Below are positions 16,571 through 23,699 of a stretch of 50,330 nucleotides of DNA, one piece after another. The stretch is from Bacillus sp. AFS006103 (lineage in GTDB: Bacteria > Bacillota > Bacilli > Bacillales > Cytobacillaceae): assembly GCA_002559145.1 (NCBI GenBank), contig NTXX01000034.1, positions 1 through 50,330 of the forward strand, read 5' to 3'. How positions within the stretch are numbered: position 1 is the stretch's first letter; every line of letters starts with the position of its first letter. Position numbers and translations under genes: made by a program. The notes under the pieces were generated by a model. That model had not been told where the DNA came from and ran no database searches. It saw only the letters and a list, made by a program, of their open reading frames with translations.

Positions 16571-17148
16571 CTTTTTCCCCTCACTTGTTTATTACAAATT
16601 TTATCTAGTGTTTCCTGAAAGTCTAAAACTTCTCCACCAAAAGCTTGCACAAATTTATCAGCATACTCTTTGTTTCCAAAAGTAAGGATCTGAGGCATGC
16701 AACATCCTACCTTGATGCTTGAGTCAAACACAAACCATGCAAGATAAGAACTGACTGTTGTTCCTATTAAAAAGTCATAACTTAATGACTGGACTACTTT
16801 TTCTCCTAGTTGAAAATGACGGATGATTCCACAATGGGCACAACAAGTATCTTCTATCTTGTCTTCTTTAAGTATTAATTTAAAAGCAAAACGAGGGTTG
16901 ATTTGACAATGACACATATTACATTCGTTTATGTTTTGAGCTTTCCCGGGTTCTTCTCGTACAAGGGTAATACCACCGAATGTCTTCATGATAAATCCTT
17001 CATCCAATAAAGGTTTTATATCTCTATGTACAGTCATATCAGATACATTAAGGATTTGACTAATTTCTGTAATTTTCAAATTACGCTTTTCCTTGATCAA
17101 TTCAACAATTTTATCTTGCCTCTCCTCTCGTAAAATAATGCCCACCAC
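16567..17148 (-). CDS. DeoR-type HTH regulator fused to a NosL-like metal-binding domain
   Basis: Residues 10-62 are a DeoR-type winged helix (EISQILNVSDMTVHRDIKPLLDEGFI). The usual DeoR sugar-phosphate domain is absent. Residues 75-185 look like NosL, the copper-binding lipoprotein of nitrous-oxide reductase biogenesis: a CNMCHC motif (76-81), TCCAHC (102-106), GCCMPQILTF (149-158), then KEYADKFVQAFGGEVLDF. No signal peptide is present, so this NosL-like part is cytoplasmic. I infer a copper (Cu+) sensing transcription factor controlling itself and the downstream cupredoxin gene. The start is uncertain: GTG 17148 is nearly on top of AAGGTGG, and the true start may be a few codons in. Confidence 0.8.
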   Translation of the reverse strand: MVGIILREERQDKIVELIKEKRNLKITEISQILNVSDMTVHRDIKPLLDEGFIMKTFGGITLVREEPGKAQNINECNMCHCQINPRFAFKLILKEDKIEDTCCAHCGIIRHFQLGEKVVQSLSYDFLIGTTVSSYLAWFVFDSSIKVGCCMPQILTFGNKEYADKFVQAFGGEVLDFQETLDKICNKQVRGKR

Positions 17149-17271
17149 CTTATGTTAAATTGCAACAAAATATCTCAATCTGTAACAATTGTAAACTTAC
17201 TTTTGCTCTCAGACAATATGGATTATGTGACTTTTTCGTGTAAAAGATATTATGTTGTAATATCGCACAAA

Positions 17272-17306
17272 AAAGAAGAACCTTGTAAAAAAACAGGCTC
17301 TTCTCT
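17272..17306 (-). terminator. terminator after the Fe-S membrane protein gene
   Basis: AGAAGAACCTTGT and ACAGGCTCTTCT pair with one mismatch, followed on the minus strand by TTCTTTTTT. It ends the two-gene unit 19150-17332. Confidence 0.75.
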
Positions 17307-17331
17307 CTTAAACTAACACTGCTATTTTTAA

Positions 17332-18699
17332 TTAAACTCTATGCATCATCGGAAGTGAAAATAAATAAATATTAGTGATGGCTAGTACCGTCATAAGTAC
17401 GTAATATGGAAGCATTGCTTTTAAGGATGTCATTTTGCTTCTGCCCATCCTGTACACGACGTAACAAGTACCGACCAATCCGATTACAATTACGATATAC
17501 TGAATCATTTGTACGGTTGGTGTGGAAGCTAGACTTAAACTTGCTGGGTTTGAATCGACACCAAATAATCGGATCGAGTTAAACCAAACGGCCTTCCCTT
17601 CTGTGAAGATATGGAATAGGTTATGAGCTAAGTGCCCAGCTAAATCTAATGGAATAATTGCATAGCCAAAACGAGTAAAGTTCTTTTTGATTGATCCTTC
17701 CATTCCAAGGATTGATGCTAGTTTTGCTGTTCCTAATAATAAAAGAATCGGTAAGGCCATTGCAATAATAAAGGCGATCGAAAAGTTTACTACATAGTTT
17801 GAAGTACCAGTAACAGAGCCAATCGCGCTTAAAATATTTTGCCAAGGTTCAAGCATGGTAATATTTTGTACGAATACGATTCCCATAATAACAGCTGCAA
17901 GGGAAGCATGTTCAAGCTTCGGATTCTTTAAGCCCCATAATTCTTTCGTCGGAACTCTTGTGGTGATTTTCACGGAATTATTCGGACAGTTCTTCACACA
18001 GTTTCCGCAAATATTACATTCTGCACTAGATTCCATTGTCCGTGGGAATTGGAACATTGGACAACCTTCCACACCCTCAGATCCTTTGTAGCAGGATTGC
18101 ACTTTACAGGTTTTACAAATATCAGGCGTTGCCTGCACTTTTAACGCTCCAGAACGAGAATAGTTTCCAGCGAGACCGCCAAGGAAACAAAGCGTCTTAC
18201 AAAAGGTTCTTCTTTCATAAAAAACAGATGTTCCTACAACCATTGTCACTAGTAAAAGCAATAAGTAACCTGATCCTCGAGGAGATTCTACAATGCCCCA
18301 AACGTGGTCACTGTAAGTAATCATAATAAAGAAGATATCAATAAGCCAAATTCCATATTTTCGTAGAAACTTAGGCATTGGGCGCTTGCTTCCAACAAAT
18401 TTCCGGACAATATCACTTAATTTACCGAACGGGCAGATCGCACACCAAAAGCGGCCAGTTACTAAAAATAGAACAGGTATGATCGGCCACCATAACACCC
18501 ATGTCATCGTGGTACCAAAGTTCTTACTTGGATCAACAGTCCCCATAACTAATTCATAAACAATAATCGAAAATACGAAAATAACAATCCATTGAAAGAT
18601 TCCTGGATACCACTTGCTTTTCACAAACTTTTTTACAACTGGTATCGATAGTAGATCAAAAGGTTCCTTTTCTGGTAAGTTTTTCTCAGGCATGGCCAT
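17332..18699 (-). CDS. NapH/NosR-like 4Fe-4S membrane protein
   Basis: This 455-residue integral membrane protein has about eight helices. It carries the paired CxxxCP-type cluster motifs of the NapH/NosR/CcoG group (FWCAICPFGK near residue 87 and FCKTLCFLGG near 170) and a ferredoxin segment (CKTCKVQSC...GCP and CNICGNCVKNCP near 200-240). Such proteins move electrons across or along the membrane, often for metal reduction or cofactor assembly. No Nap, Nos or Cco genes are in the window, so its partner is probably the Met/His-rich protein whose gene overlaps its start by 14 bases. ATG 18699 follows GGGGGA by eight bases. Confidence 0.83.
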   Translation of the reverse strand: MAMPEKNLPEKEPFDLLSIPVVKKFVKSKWYPGIFQWIVIFVFSIIVYELVMGTVDPSKNFGTTMTWVLWWPIIPVLFLVTGRFWCAICPFGKLSDIVRKFVGSKRPMPKFLRKYGIWLIDIFFIMITYSDHVWGIVESPRGSGYLLLLLVTMVVGTSVFYERRTFCKTLCFLGGLAGNYSRSGALKVQATPDICKTCKVQSCYKGSEGVEGCPMFQFPRTMESSAECNICGNCVKNCPNNSVKITTRVPTKELWGLKNPKLEHASLAAVIMGIVFVQNITMLEPWQNILSAIGSVTGTSNYVVNFSIAFIIAMALPILLLLGTAKLASILGMEGSIKKNFTRFGYAIIPLDLAGHLAHNLFHIFTEGKAVWFNSIRLFGVDSNPASLSLASTPTVQMIQYIVIVIGLVGTCYVVYRMGRSKMTSLKAMLPYYVLMTVLAITNIYLFSLPMMHRV

Positions 18700-19150
18700 T
18701 GTTTAAATCCCCCTTCCGTTTAAACCATTTATTCCAAACACCTATAAGGATAAATAATAGGTTCACAGCTCCATAGGTACCTAACACTTTATAGTTTGGC
18801 GGTACCTCCACCACTGCGGCATGATGATCATGAGCTGCACCACCGCTTCCTTCCTCCATGTCCATTCCTTCCATATCCGTACCACTGTCATGGTCCATTC
18901 CTTCCATTTCTGTACTACTGTCATGGTTCATACCTTCCATGTCCGTGCCACTGTCGTGGTCCATTCCTTCCATTTCTGTACTACTGTCATGGTTCATACC
19001 TTCCATTTCGGTTTGATCATTACTGCTACCATTTTTAAAATTTTCTGTTGCCTGTTTAATATTTTTACTATGGTCACCATCAGCTAGGGCTCTTACATCA
19101 AATGAGAAAATAAATGCTAATGATAATAAAAATAGAAAAGCCTTTTTCAA
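18686..19150 (-). CDS. exported Met/His/Asp-repeat membrane protein
   Basis: The 154-residue protein starts at TTG 19150 (GGAGGTGG five bases upstream) with a signal peptide MKKAFLFLLSLAFIFSFDVRALA. It then has five copies of an 11-residue repeat, alternating TEMEGMNHDSS and TEMEGMDHDSG forms, a His-rich AAHDHHAA stretch, and one C-terminal membrane helix (about 125-143). The Met-x-x-Met and His/Asp repeats are typical of extracytoplasmic copper-binding proteins. It is not a named family member that I know. It is co-transcribed with the Fe-S membrane protein, suggesting copper capture coupled to reduction. Confidence 0.8.
   Translation of the reverse strand: MKKAFLFLLSLAFIFSFDVRALADGDHSKNIKQATENFKNGSSNDQTEMEGMNHDSSTEMEGMDHDSGTDMEGMNHDSSTEMEGMDHDSGTDMEGMDMEEGSGGAAHDHHAAVVEVPPNYKVLGTYGAVNLLFILIGVWNKWFKRKGDLNNGHA
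18866..19021. repeat. in-gene tandem repeat, 33-bp unit in 66-bp pairs
   Basis: The coding repeats are 33 bp long and near-identical every 66 bp, as seen for the copies beginning at 18895 and 18961. This means recent duplication by slippage or recombination; copy number is likely to vary between strains and is prone to collapse in short-read assembly. Confidence 0.85.
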
Positions 19151-19482
19151 TTTTGCCACCTCCGAAAAGTTATTTATGCCTTTAATGTTCTTACGTATAA
19201 TGTAAGGGGTAAATTTGCAGTTTATATGCATTTTTATTGGATTAACTATGTCATTTTGCGTATTCATCAATTTGTTCATACTTTTGTAAAAAGTGACCCC
19301 GTTTTTACATATTTGTACATTATTTATCCTATTTTCCACAAAGAAAAGAACCTATAGGCTCTTCAAAAAAATAATAGAAAGTTTGCAGAAACTATGGCAA
19401 TAAATAAAAGGCATAACATTTTCAATATAGAAGCACAGCCTGAATTGTGAATATTTTCAATTTTACTTTATTTCCAAAGCTA
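19151..19482. other. divergent intergenic region with an inverted repeat
   Basis: No gene is supported. An inverted repeat TGTAAAAA-N9-TTTTTACA spans 19285-19309, about 135 bases upstream of the Met/His-repeat gene, and could be an operator. A weaker hairpin (AAGAACCTATAGGCTCTTC near 19343-19362) has a T-rich tail on the minus strand. Confidence 0.5.
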
Positions 19483-19512
19483 TTGAACTCCACAACATTA
19501 TAGAGTTATAAT
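19483..19512 (+). promoter_or_regulatory. sigma-A promoter of the amino-acid ABC operon
   Basis: TTGAAC (19483-19488) and TATAAT (19507-19512) are separated by 18 bases, about 67 bases before the start of the binding-protein gene. No riboswitch or T-box structure fits in that short leader. Confidence 0.75.
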
Positions 19513-19579
19513 ATGGTATCGTGATAGCATGGTAACGTACTAAAGTAAATTAAAATATAGATAAGGTGGTTATTTTAAA

Positions 19580-20356
19580 ATGAAACGTTTAGCAACTATT
19601 ATTCTAGTAATCGCAGCAATGTTTTCAATTGTTACAGGATGCTCATCTAAATCAGCGGAAAAAGAGGATAAAACGCTGATAATTGGTATAGACGATAAAT
19701 TTGCCCCGATGGGTTTCCGGGATGACAAAAATGAAATCGTTGGTTTTGATATAGACTTAGCTAAAGCAGCAGCCGAAAAAATGGGGGAAAAAGTTAAGTT
19801 CCAACCAATCGATTGGAGTACGAAAGAAGCGGAACTAAGCAGCGGAAGAATTGACCTCATTTGGAACGGATACACTATTACGGATGAACGTAAAAAGAAA
19901 GTCCTTTTCACCAAGCCCTATTTGAAAAATGCCCAGGTGGTCGTCACTATGGCTGATTCAAAGCTAACTAAATTAGATGATTTAACTGGTAAAGTTGTAG
20001 GTTTACAAACACTTTCTTCTGCGGCGGATGCCTTGGAGGCAGCTCCTATCAAAGCCAAAATAAAGACAGTAACTGAGTTTGCTGACAATGTTCAAGCTTT
20101 GTCCGATCTTAAGAGTGGCCGGTTGGATGCGGTTGTTATTGATGAGGTTGTTATCAACTATTATATGGCAAAAGAGAAAGAGTCCTTTAAAGTACTTGAT
20201 GAATCTCTAGCACCTGAAGAATACGGAATTGGTGTTAAAAAAGGAAATGAGGAATTACTTAAAAAGCTTCAAAAAGCAATGGATGAAATGAATGAGGATG
20301 GCACTGCTACTCAAATTTCGAAAAAATGGTTTAACGAAGATAAAGTCTTAAAGTAA
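19580..20356 (+). CDS. amino-acid ABC transporter substrate-binding lipoprotein
   Basis: The 258-residue product has a lipoprotein signal (lipobox VTGC near residue 21) and the SBP family 3 fold signature GFDIDLAKAAAEKMG, with IWNGYTITDERKKKVLFTKPY near residue 100. It would catch a polar amino acid outside the membrane and hand it to the permease. Arginine, cystine and glutamine importers share this shape; I cannot assign the substrate. ATG 19580 follows AAGGTGG. A terminator-like hairpin separates it from the permease gene. Confidence 0.92.
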   Translation: MKRLATIILVIAAMFSIVTGCSSKSAEKEDKTLIIGIDDKFAPMGFRDDKNEIVGFDIDLAKAAAEKMGEKVKFQPIDWSTKEAELSSGRIDLIWNGYTITDERKKKVLFTKPYLKNAQVVVTMADSKLTKLDDLTGKVVGLQTLSSAADALEAAPIKAKIKTVTEFADNVQALSDLKSGRLDAVVIDEVVINYYMAKEKESFKVLDESLAPEEYGIGVKKGNEELLKKLQKAMDEMNEDGTATQISKKWFNEDKVLK

Positions 20357-20371
20357 TAACGAATATAGGGC

Positions 20372-20408
20372 AAAACAGGATTTCCTCAGGGAACCCTGTT
20401 TTGTTTTT
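20372..20408 (+). terminator. intra-operon attenuating terminator
   Basis: AAAACAGG pairs with CCTGTTTT, extended by TTCC/GGAA around a small loop, followed by G-TTTTT. The ribosome binding site of the permease gene follows at once. Partial termination would give more binding protein than membrane components, a common arrangement in ABC importers. Confidence 0.8.
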
Positions 20409-20422
20409 GGAGGAAACCTGTT

Positions 20423-21082
20423 ATGTCTTCTAATTATATAATCTCTATCCTAAAACCAATGCTTGAAGGGGCACAGATGACGGTCCTCTTGTTTTTGATT
20501 GCCATTATCGTATCAATTCCACTGGGCTTTATGTTAACGCTAGCCGTAAAGAGTAATTTTAAGCCTTTATCCATATTAGCAGAGGGCTATATTTACGTAA
20601 TGCGCGGTACTCCACTTTTGCTGCAGCTACTGTTTATATGCTTCGGATTGCCGATGATTCCCGTAATAGGAGAATACTTAGTTCTGGATCGTTTTGTCGC
20701 AGCTTGTTTAGGTTTTATCTTGAACTATGCCGCCTATTTTGCCGAGATCTTTCGTGGCGGGCTTCTTGCGATTGATAAAGGGCAATATGAGGCATCACAA
20801 GTTCTCGGTTTGAATAAATGGCAGACGTTGACACGGGTTATTCTGCCACAAATGTTCCGCATTGCCCTTCCAGCTGTCGCAAATGAATCAGTAACACTAG
20901 TCAAGGATACTGCACTTCTTTATGCCGTTGCCGTACCGGAACTGTTGCATTTTGCTCAAACTGCAGTTAACCGCGACTTTACGATTGTACCTTTCTTCGT
21001 GGCGGGTCTTATTTATCTAATTATGACACTCATTTTAACTATGGTCTTTAAAGGACTCGAAAGACGATTCAGATTTGAATAA
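20423..21082 (+). CDS. amino-acid ABC transporter permease
   Basis: A 219-residue HisM/GlnP-type permease with about five membrane helices. It has [17 protein letters not shown] near residue 55 and the EAA loop [21 protein letters not shown] near residue 125, which docks the ATPase. One permease gene is present, so it should act as a homodimer. ATG 20423 has TGGAGGAAA upstream. Confidence 0.94.
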   Translation: MSSNYIISILKPMLEGAQMTVLLFLIAIIVSIPLGFMLTLAVKSNFKPLSILAEGYIYVMRGTPLLLQLLFICFGLPMIPVIGEYLVLDRFVAACLGFILNYAAYFAEIFRGGLLAIDKGQYEASQVLGLNKWQTLTRVILPQMFRIALPAVANESVTLVKDTALLYAVAVPELLHFAQTAVNRDFTIVPFFVAGLIYLIMTLILTMVFKGLERRFRFE

Positions 21083-21098
21083 AAAAGGAGTGGAAAGA

Positions 21099-21842
21099 AT
21101 GGCTATCATTGAAATATCTAACCTCAAAAAATCGTACGGCAAGTTGGATGTACTAAAACAGATTACCTTTGATGTAAATAAAAATGATGTGGTGGCGGTG
21201 ATTGGTCCCTCCGGATCTGGAAAAAGCACAATGCTCCGTAGCTTGGTTCATCTCGAAAAAATAGACGATGGTACGATTAGCGTATCAGGCAGTCATTTAG
21301 TAAGGGACGGCGTCTATGCCAAACCGCAGGAAATTAAAGAGATCAACGCAAAAATGGGCATGGTCTTCCAGCATTTTAACCTCTTCCCGCATCTCACGGT
21401 AAAAGAAAATTTGGAACTTGCTCCAAAAATGGCAAAGAAGGAATCACCCACAGCAATACACGAGCGGAGTAAGGGGCTCTTAAATAAAATTGGTCTCACT
21501 GACCGGGCAGACGCCTATCCTGCAAATCTCTCAGGTGGACAAAAACAAAGAGTAGCTATCGCTCGTGCACTCATGATGAACCCAGAAATTCTGTTGTTTG
21601 ATGAACCTACCTCTGCATTGGACCCGGAGTTAACTGGCGAGGTATTGAAAGTAATGAAGGATCTTGCTGAAGAACACATGACAATGATTGTGGTGACTCA
21701 TGAAATGGGATTCGCCAAGGAAGTGGCGAACCATGTCATTTTTATGGACAACGGAGAGATTGTTGAGTCTGGACCTCCATCTGAGTTATTTACTAACCCA
21801 AAATTTGAACGAACCAAAGCCTTTTTGAACCGTAGTTTATAA
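21099..21842 (+). CDS. amino-acid ABC transporter ATP-binding protein
   Basis: This 247-residue ATPase has Walker [10 protein letters not shown], the Q-loop [12 protein letters not shown], signature [15 protein letters not shown], Walker [15 protein letters not shown] and the H-loop VVTHEMGFA, all typical of the GlnQ/HisP/TcyC group. It energises the importer with the preceding permease. ATG 21099 follows AAGGAG; an earlier in-frame ATG at 21075 overlaps the permease stop and has no site. Confidence 0.95.
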   Translation: MAIIEISNLKKSYGKLDVLKQITFDVNKNDVVAVIGPSGSGKSTMLRSLVHLEKIDDGTISVSGSHLVRDGVYAKPQEIKEINAKMGMVFQHFNLFPHLTVKENLELAPKMAKKESPTAIHERSKGLLNKIGLTDRADAYPANLSGGQKQRVAIARALMMNPEILLFDEPTSALDPELTGEVLKVMKDLAEEHMTMIVVTHEMGFAKEVANHVIFMDNGEIVESGPPSELFTNPKFERTKAFLNRSL

Positions 21843-21868
21843 ATCTAGGATCTAATTTTCCATTCAAT

Positions 21869-21923
21869 AAAAAGACCCTCATGTACATTTTCAAGAGAAA
21901 ATGTTGACATGTTGGTCTTTTTT
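21869..21923 (+). terminator. terminator of the ABC operon
   Basis: An interrupted long stem with outer arms AAAAAGACC and GGTCTTTTTT and inner ATGT/ACAT and CATTTTC/GAAAATG pairs lies about 27 bases past the ATPase stop and ends in a T-run. Confidence 0.82.
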
Positions 21924-21932
21924 AGTGATATA

Positions 21933-22103
21933 TTATGAAATTCTTAGTGATTTCTTTTGAAAAAATTCTTCAAGTTCGGAAGGAGGGAGTGGTTTGCTGA
22001 ATAGAAACCCTTGTCCCACATAACAGTTATTCTCATAGTTGCCTTCTTTCATTGGAGGCAGTTCAACAGTAATCTTTTTTCCTACTGGAAGCAGGTTGCT
22101 CAT
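21933..22103 (-). pseudogene. 3' remnant of an EAL-domain (c-di-GMP phosphodiesterase) gene
   Basis: A minus-strand frame of 56 codons ends with CYVGQGFLFSKPLPPSELEE, the typical C-terminal end of EAL domains. Everything upstream is missing: the ATG at 22103 has no ribosome binding site, an in-frame stop lies just before it, and a minus-strand terminator sits immediately upstream. The catalytic EAL, metal-binding and DDFG motifs are all gone. It is best read as the decayed tail of a deleted phosphodiesterase gene. Confidence 0.75.
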
Positions 22104-22118
22104 TTGAAGAGCTATTTA

Positions 22119-22169
22119 ACCGTAAAAAAGCCTGGAAGGATTGACTACTACAACGCTCCAGGCTTTTGA
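22119..22169 (-). terminator. terminator after the Met-rich secreted protein gene
   Basis: AAAGCCTGGA and TCCAGGCTTT form a strong stem with a six-T tail on the minus strand, about 105 bases past the stop at 22276. Confidence 0.82.
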
Positions 22170-22275
22170 GTTGATACAATTTCAAATTTTTTTAACTCTT
22201 TGTTTAAAATAATTTCTTTCGAGTGTTTTATTTTTTGTTCATTTTACCTTAGAGGGATTTAGCATTATCAGCTCT

Positions 22276-22635
22276 TCAGTGGCGTGTCATGCTATTATGA
22301 TGTTCTTTCAATTTTTTATCTGAAAGCTCCGGATGCATTTCTTTCATTTGCTTTTTCATCTCTTTGGAACTCATACTTTGATTCCCCATCATCTTTTGCA
22401 TATCCACTTCATTGCATGATTCCATCATCTTTTGCATATCCTCCTTATTGCCTGATTTCATCATCTTTTGCATATCTCCCATATTGCTTGATTCCATCAT
22501 CTTGTTCATTCCCTGCTCTTGATTCACTTTGGCCGAATTATCAGGATTTTCTTTGGCTGCAGCGACCATGATCCCTGTTCCCCCACCAACAATTAACGCA
22601 GCTGCTAGGATTCCTGTCACCAATGTCTTTTTCAT
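22276..22635 (-). CDS. secreted Met-rich repeat protein
   Basis: The 119-residue product has a signal peptide (MKKTLVTGILAAALIVGGG...VAAA) and then repeats of the type DMQKMMESGNKE (four or so imperfect copies, residues 48-85) before a basic, Met/His-ending tail (MHPELSDKKLKEHH). Met-rich MM pairs spaced in repeats suggest extracytoplasmic copper(I) binding. No named family is recognised. ATG follows AGGAGAG. It lies just downstream of the two-component operon but is separated by a terminator. Confidence 0.72.
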   Translation of the reverse strand: MKKTLVTGILAAALIVGGGTGIMVAAAKENPDNSAKVNQEQGMNKMMESSNMGDMQKMMKSGNKEDMQKMMESCNEVDMQKMMGNQSMSSKEMKKQMKEMHPELSDKKLKEHHNSMTRH

Positions 22636-22720
22636 TTTAGTTCTCTCCTTTTTTAATAAATAATTTTCTCTACATCTTAAATATAGAAGATAAACATGAA
22701 GAAAATATGGAGAATTTTAA

Positions 22721-22769
22721 TAAAATAAAAGCTTACAGAAGCCAATATTATGGTCTTTTGTAAGCTTTT
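22721..22769 (-). terminator. terminator of the HK-RR-small membrane protein operon
   Basis: AAAAGCTTACA (22727-22737) and TGTAAGCTTTT (22759-22769) pair exactly, followed by a T-rich tail on the minus strand. Confidence 0.8.
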
Positions 22770-22775
22770 TAGATA

Positions 22776-23018
22776 CTAATCGTTATTTTTCTTCCTACTA
22801 ACTAGCATCCAAATGAAAATAAGAATCCCCGAAACTATCATACAAAGCCAGAATGTTTGGCCAAACCAAAAATACATATGATGAAGCATCATTTTTTTCC
22901 CCATCATCATTCCCATTGAGTCAGGAGGAAACCAAACCATTCTTAATACAAAAATTAAAAAGGAAAGCCCAAGGATCACTGAAAATACTAGGATCGTTAT
23001 CGGTAATATTTTTTTCAT
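22776..23018 (-). CDS. small two-helix membrane protein, Met-rich loop
   Basis: This 80-residue protein has two membrane segments (about 5-28 and 50-73) joined by a loop PPDSMGMMMGKKMMLHHMYFWFG with seven Met and two His, facing outside if the basic ends stay in. That would make a compact copper-binding site. I know no named family. It begins nine bases after the response regulator stop and shares its operon, so it may be an accessory or sensor partner of that two-component system. Confidence 0.68.
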   Translation of the reverse strand: MKKILPITILVFSVILGLSFLIFVLRMVWFPPDSMGMMMGKKMMLHHMYFWFGQTFWLCMIVSGILIFIWMLVSRKKNND

Positions 23019-23027
23019 TTTCTCACC

Positions 23028-23699
23028 TTATTCTACTTTATATCCAATCCCCCAAACAGTTTTAACAATGGGCTTTTTCACCCCTGCCGCTTTTAACTTT
23101 TCTCTGAGATTTTTAATATGTGTATCTACCGTCCGATCTTCCCCCATAAACTCAATTCCCCAGATAAGCTCAACAAGCTGCTCCCTTGATAGGGCTTTCC
23201 CACGATGCTTTATCAGCTCCTTAAGTAAATCAAACTCTGTATGTGTAAGAATTAATTTCTTATTCATATATGAGCCATCACGTGATGACAGATTTAATAT
23301 AATTCCTTCATACTTTAATACTTCATCATTTGCTTCACTCGAATGGGACCTGCGAAGCAAGGCTTGAACTCTTGCCATTAATTCTTCTTCTTCAAACGGC
23401 TTAACAAGATAATCATCAGCCCCTCTTGTTAATCCAGTAACCTTATCTTTCACAGTTCCTTTTGCTGTTAGCATAATAATTGGTATCTCTGAAACTTTCC
23501 GTACTTCCTCAATGGTCTGCCAACCATCCATTATCGGCATCATGACATCCAAGATCATTAAATCAAAATCATTTTTGATAATCTTCTCATAAGCCTCCTT
23601 TCCATTTTCGGCTTCTTCCACACGATAGCTCTCTTGCTGTAAATATAAACGCAAAAGCTGCCTCATTTCAAATTCGTCATCGACTACCAATATTTTCAT
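23028..23699 (-). CDS. OmpR-family response regulator
   Basis: The 223-residue regulator has a receiver (LVVDDEFEMR, Asp in MILDVMMPIMDG near residue 52, Lys in YLVKPFEEEE) and a winged-helix DNA-binding domain ending VKTVWGIGYKVE. Its ATG overlaps the stop of the kinase gene (TAATG), so translation is coupled and the two are partners. By position it likely controls copper or envelope-stress genes around it. Confidence 0.92.
   Translation of the reverse strand: MKILVVDDEFEMRQLLRLYLQQESYRVEEAENGKEAYEKIIKNDFDLMILDVMMPIMDGWQTIEEVRKVSEIPIIMLTAKGTVKDKVTGLTRGADDYLVKPFEEEELMARVQALLRRSHSSEANDEVLKYEGIILNLSSRDGSYMNKKLILTHTEFDLLKELIKHRGKALSREQLVELIWGIEFMGEDRTVDTHIKNLREKLKAAGVKKPIVKTVWGIGYKVE

Noticed and set aside
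17332..18699. Part of a nitrous-oxide or periplasmic nitrate reductase cluster
   Set aside because: The Fe-S membrane protein and NosL-like domain suggest this at first, but no nosZ, nosD, napA or napB is present in the window.
19580..19914. Minus-strand frame within the amino-acid binding-protein gene
   Set aside because: It is a shadow of the strongly supported plus-strand lipoprotein gene.
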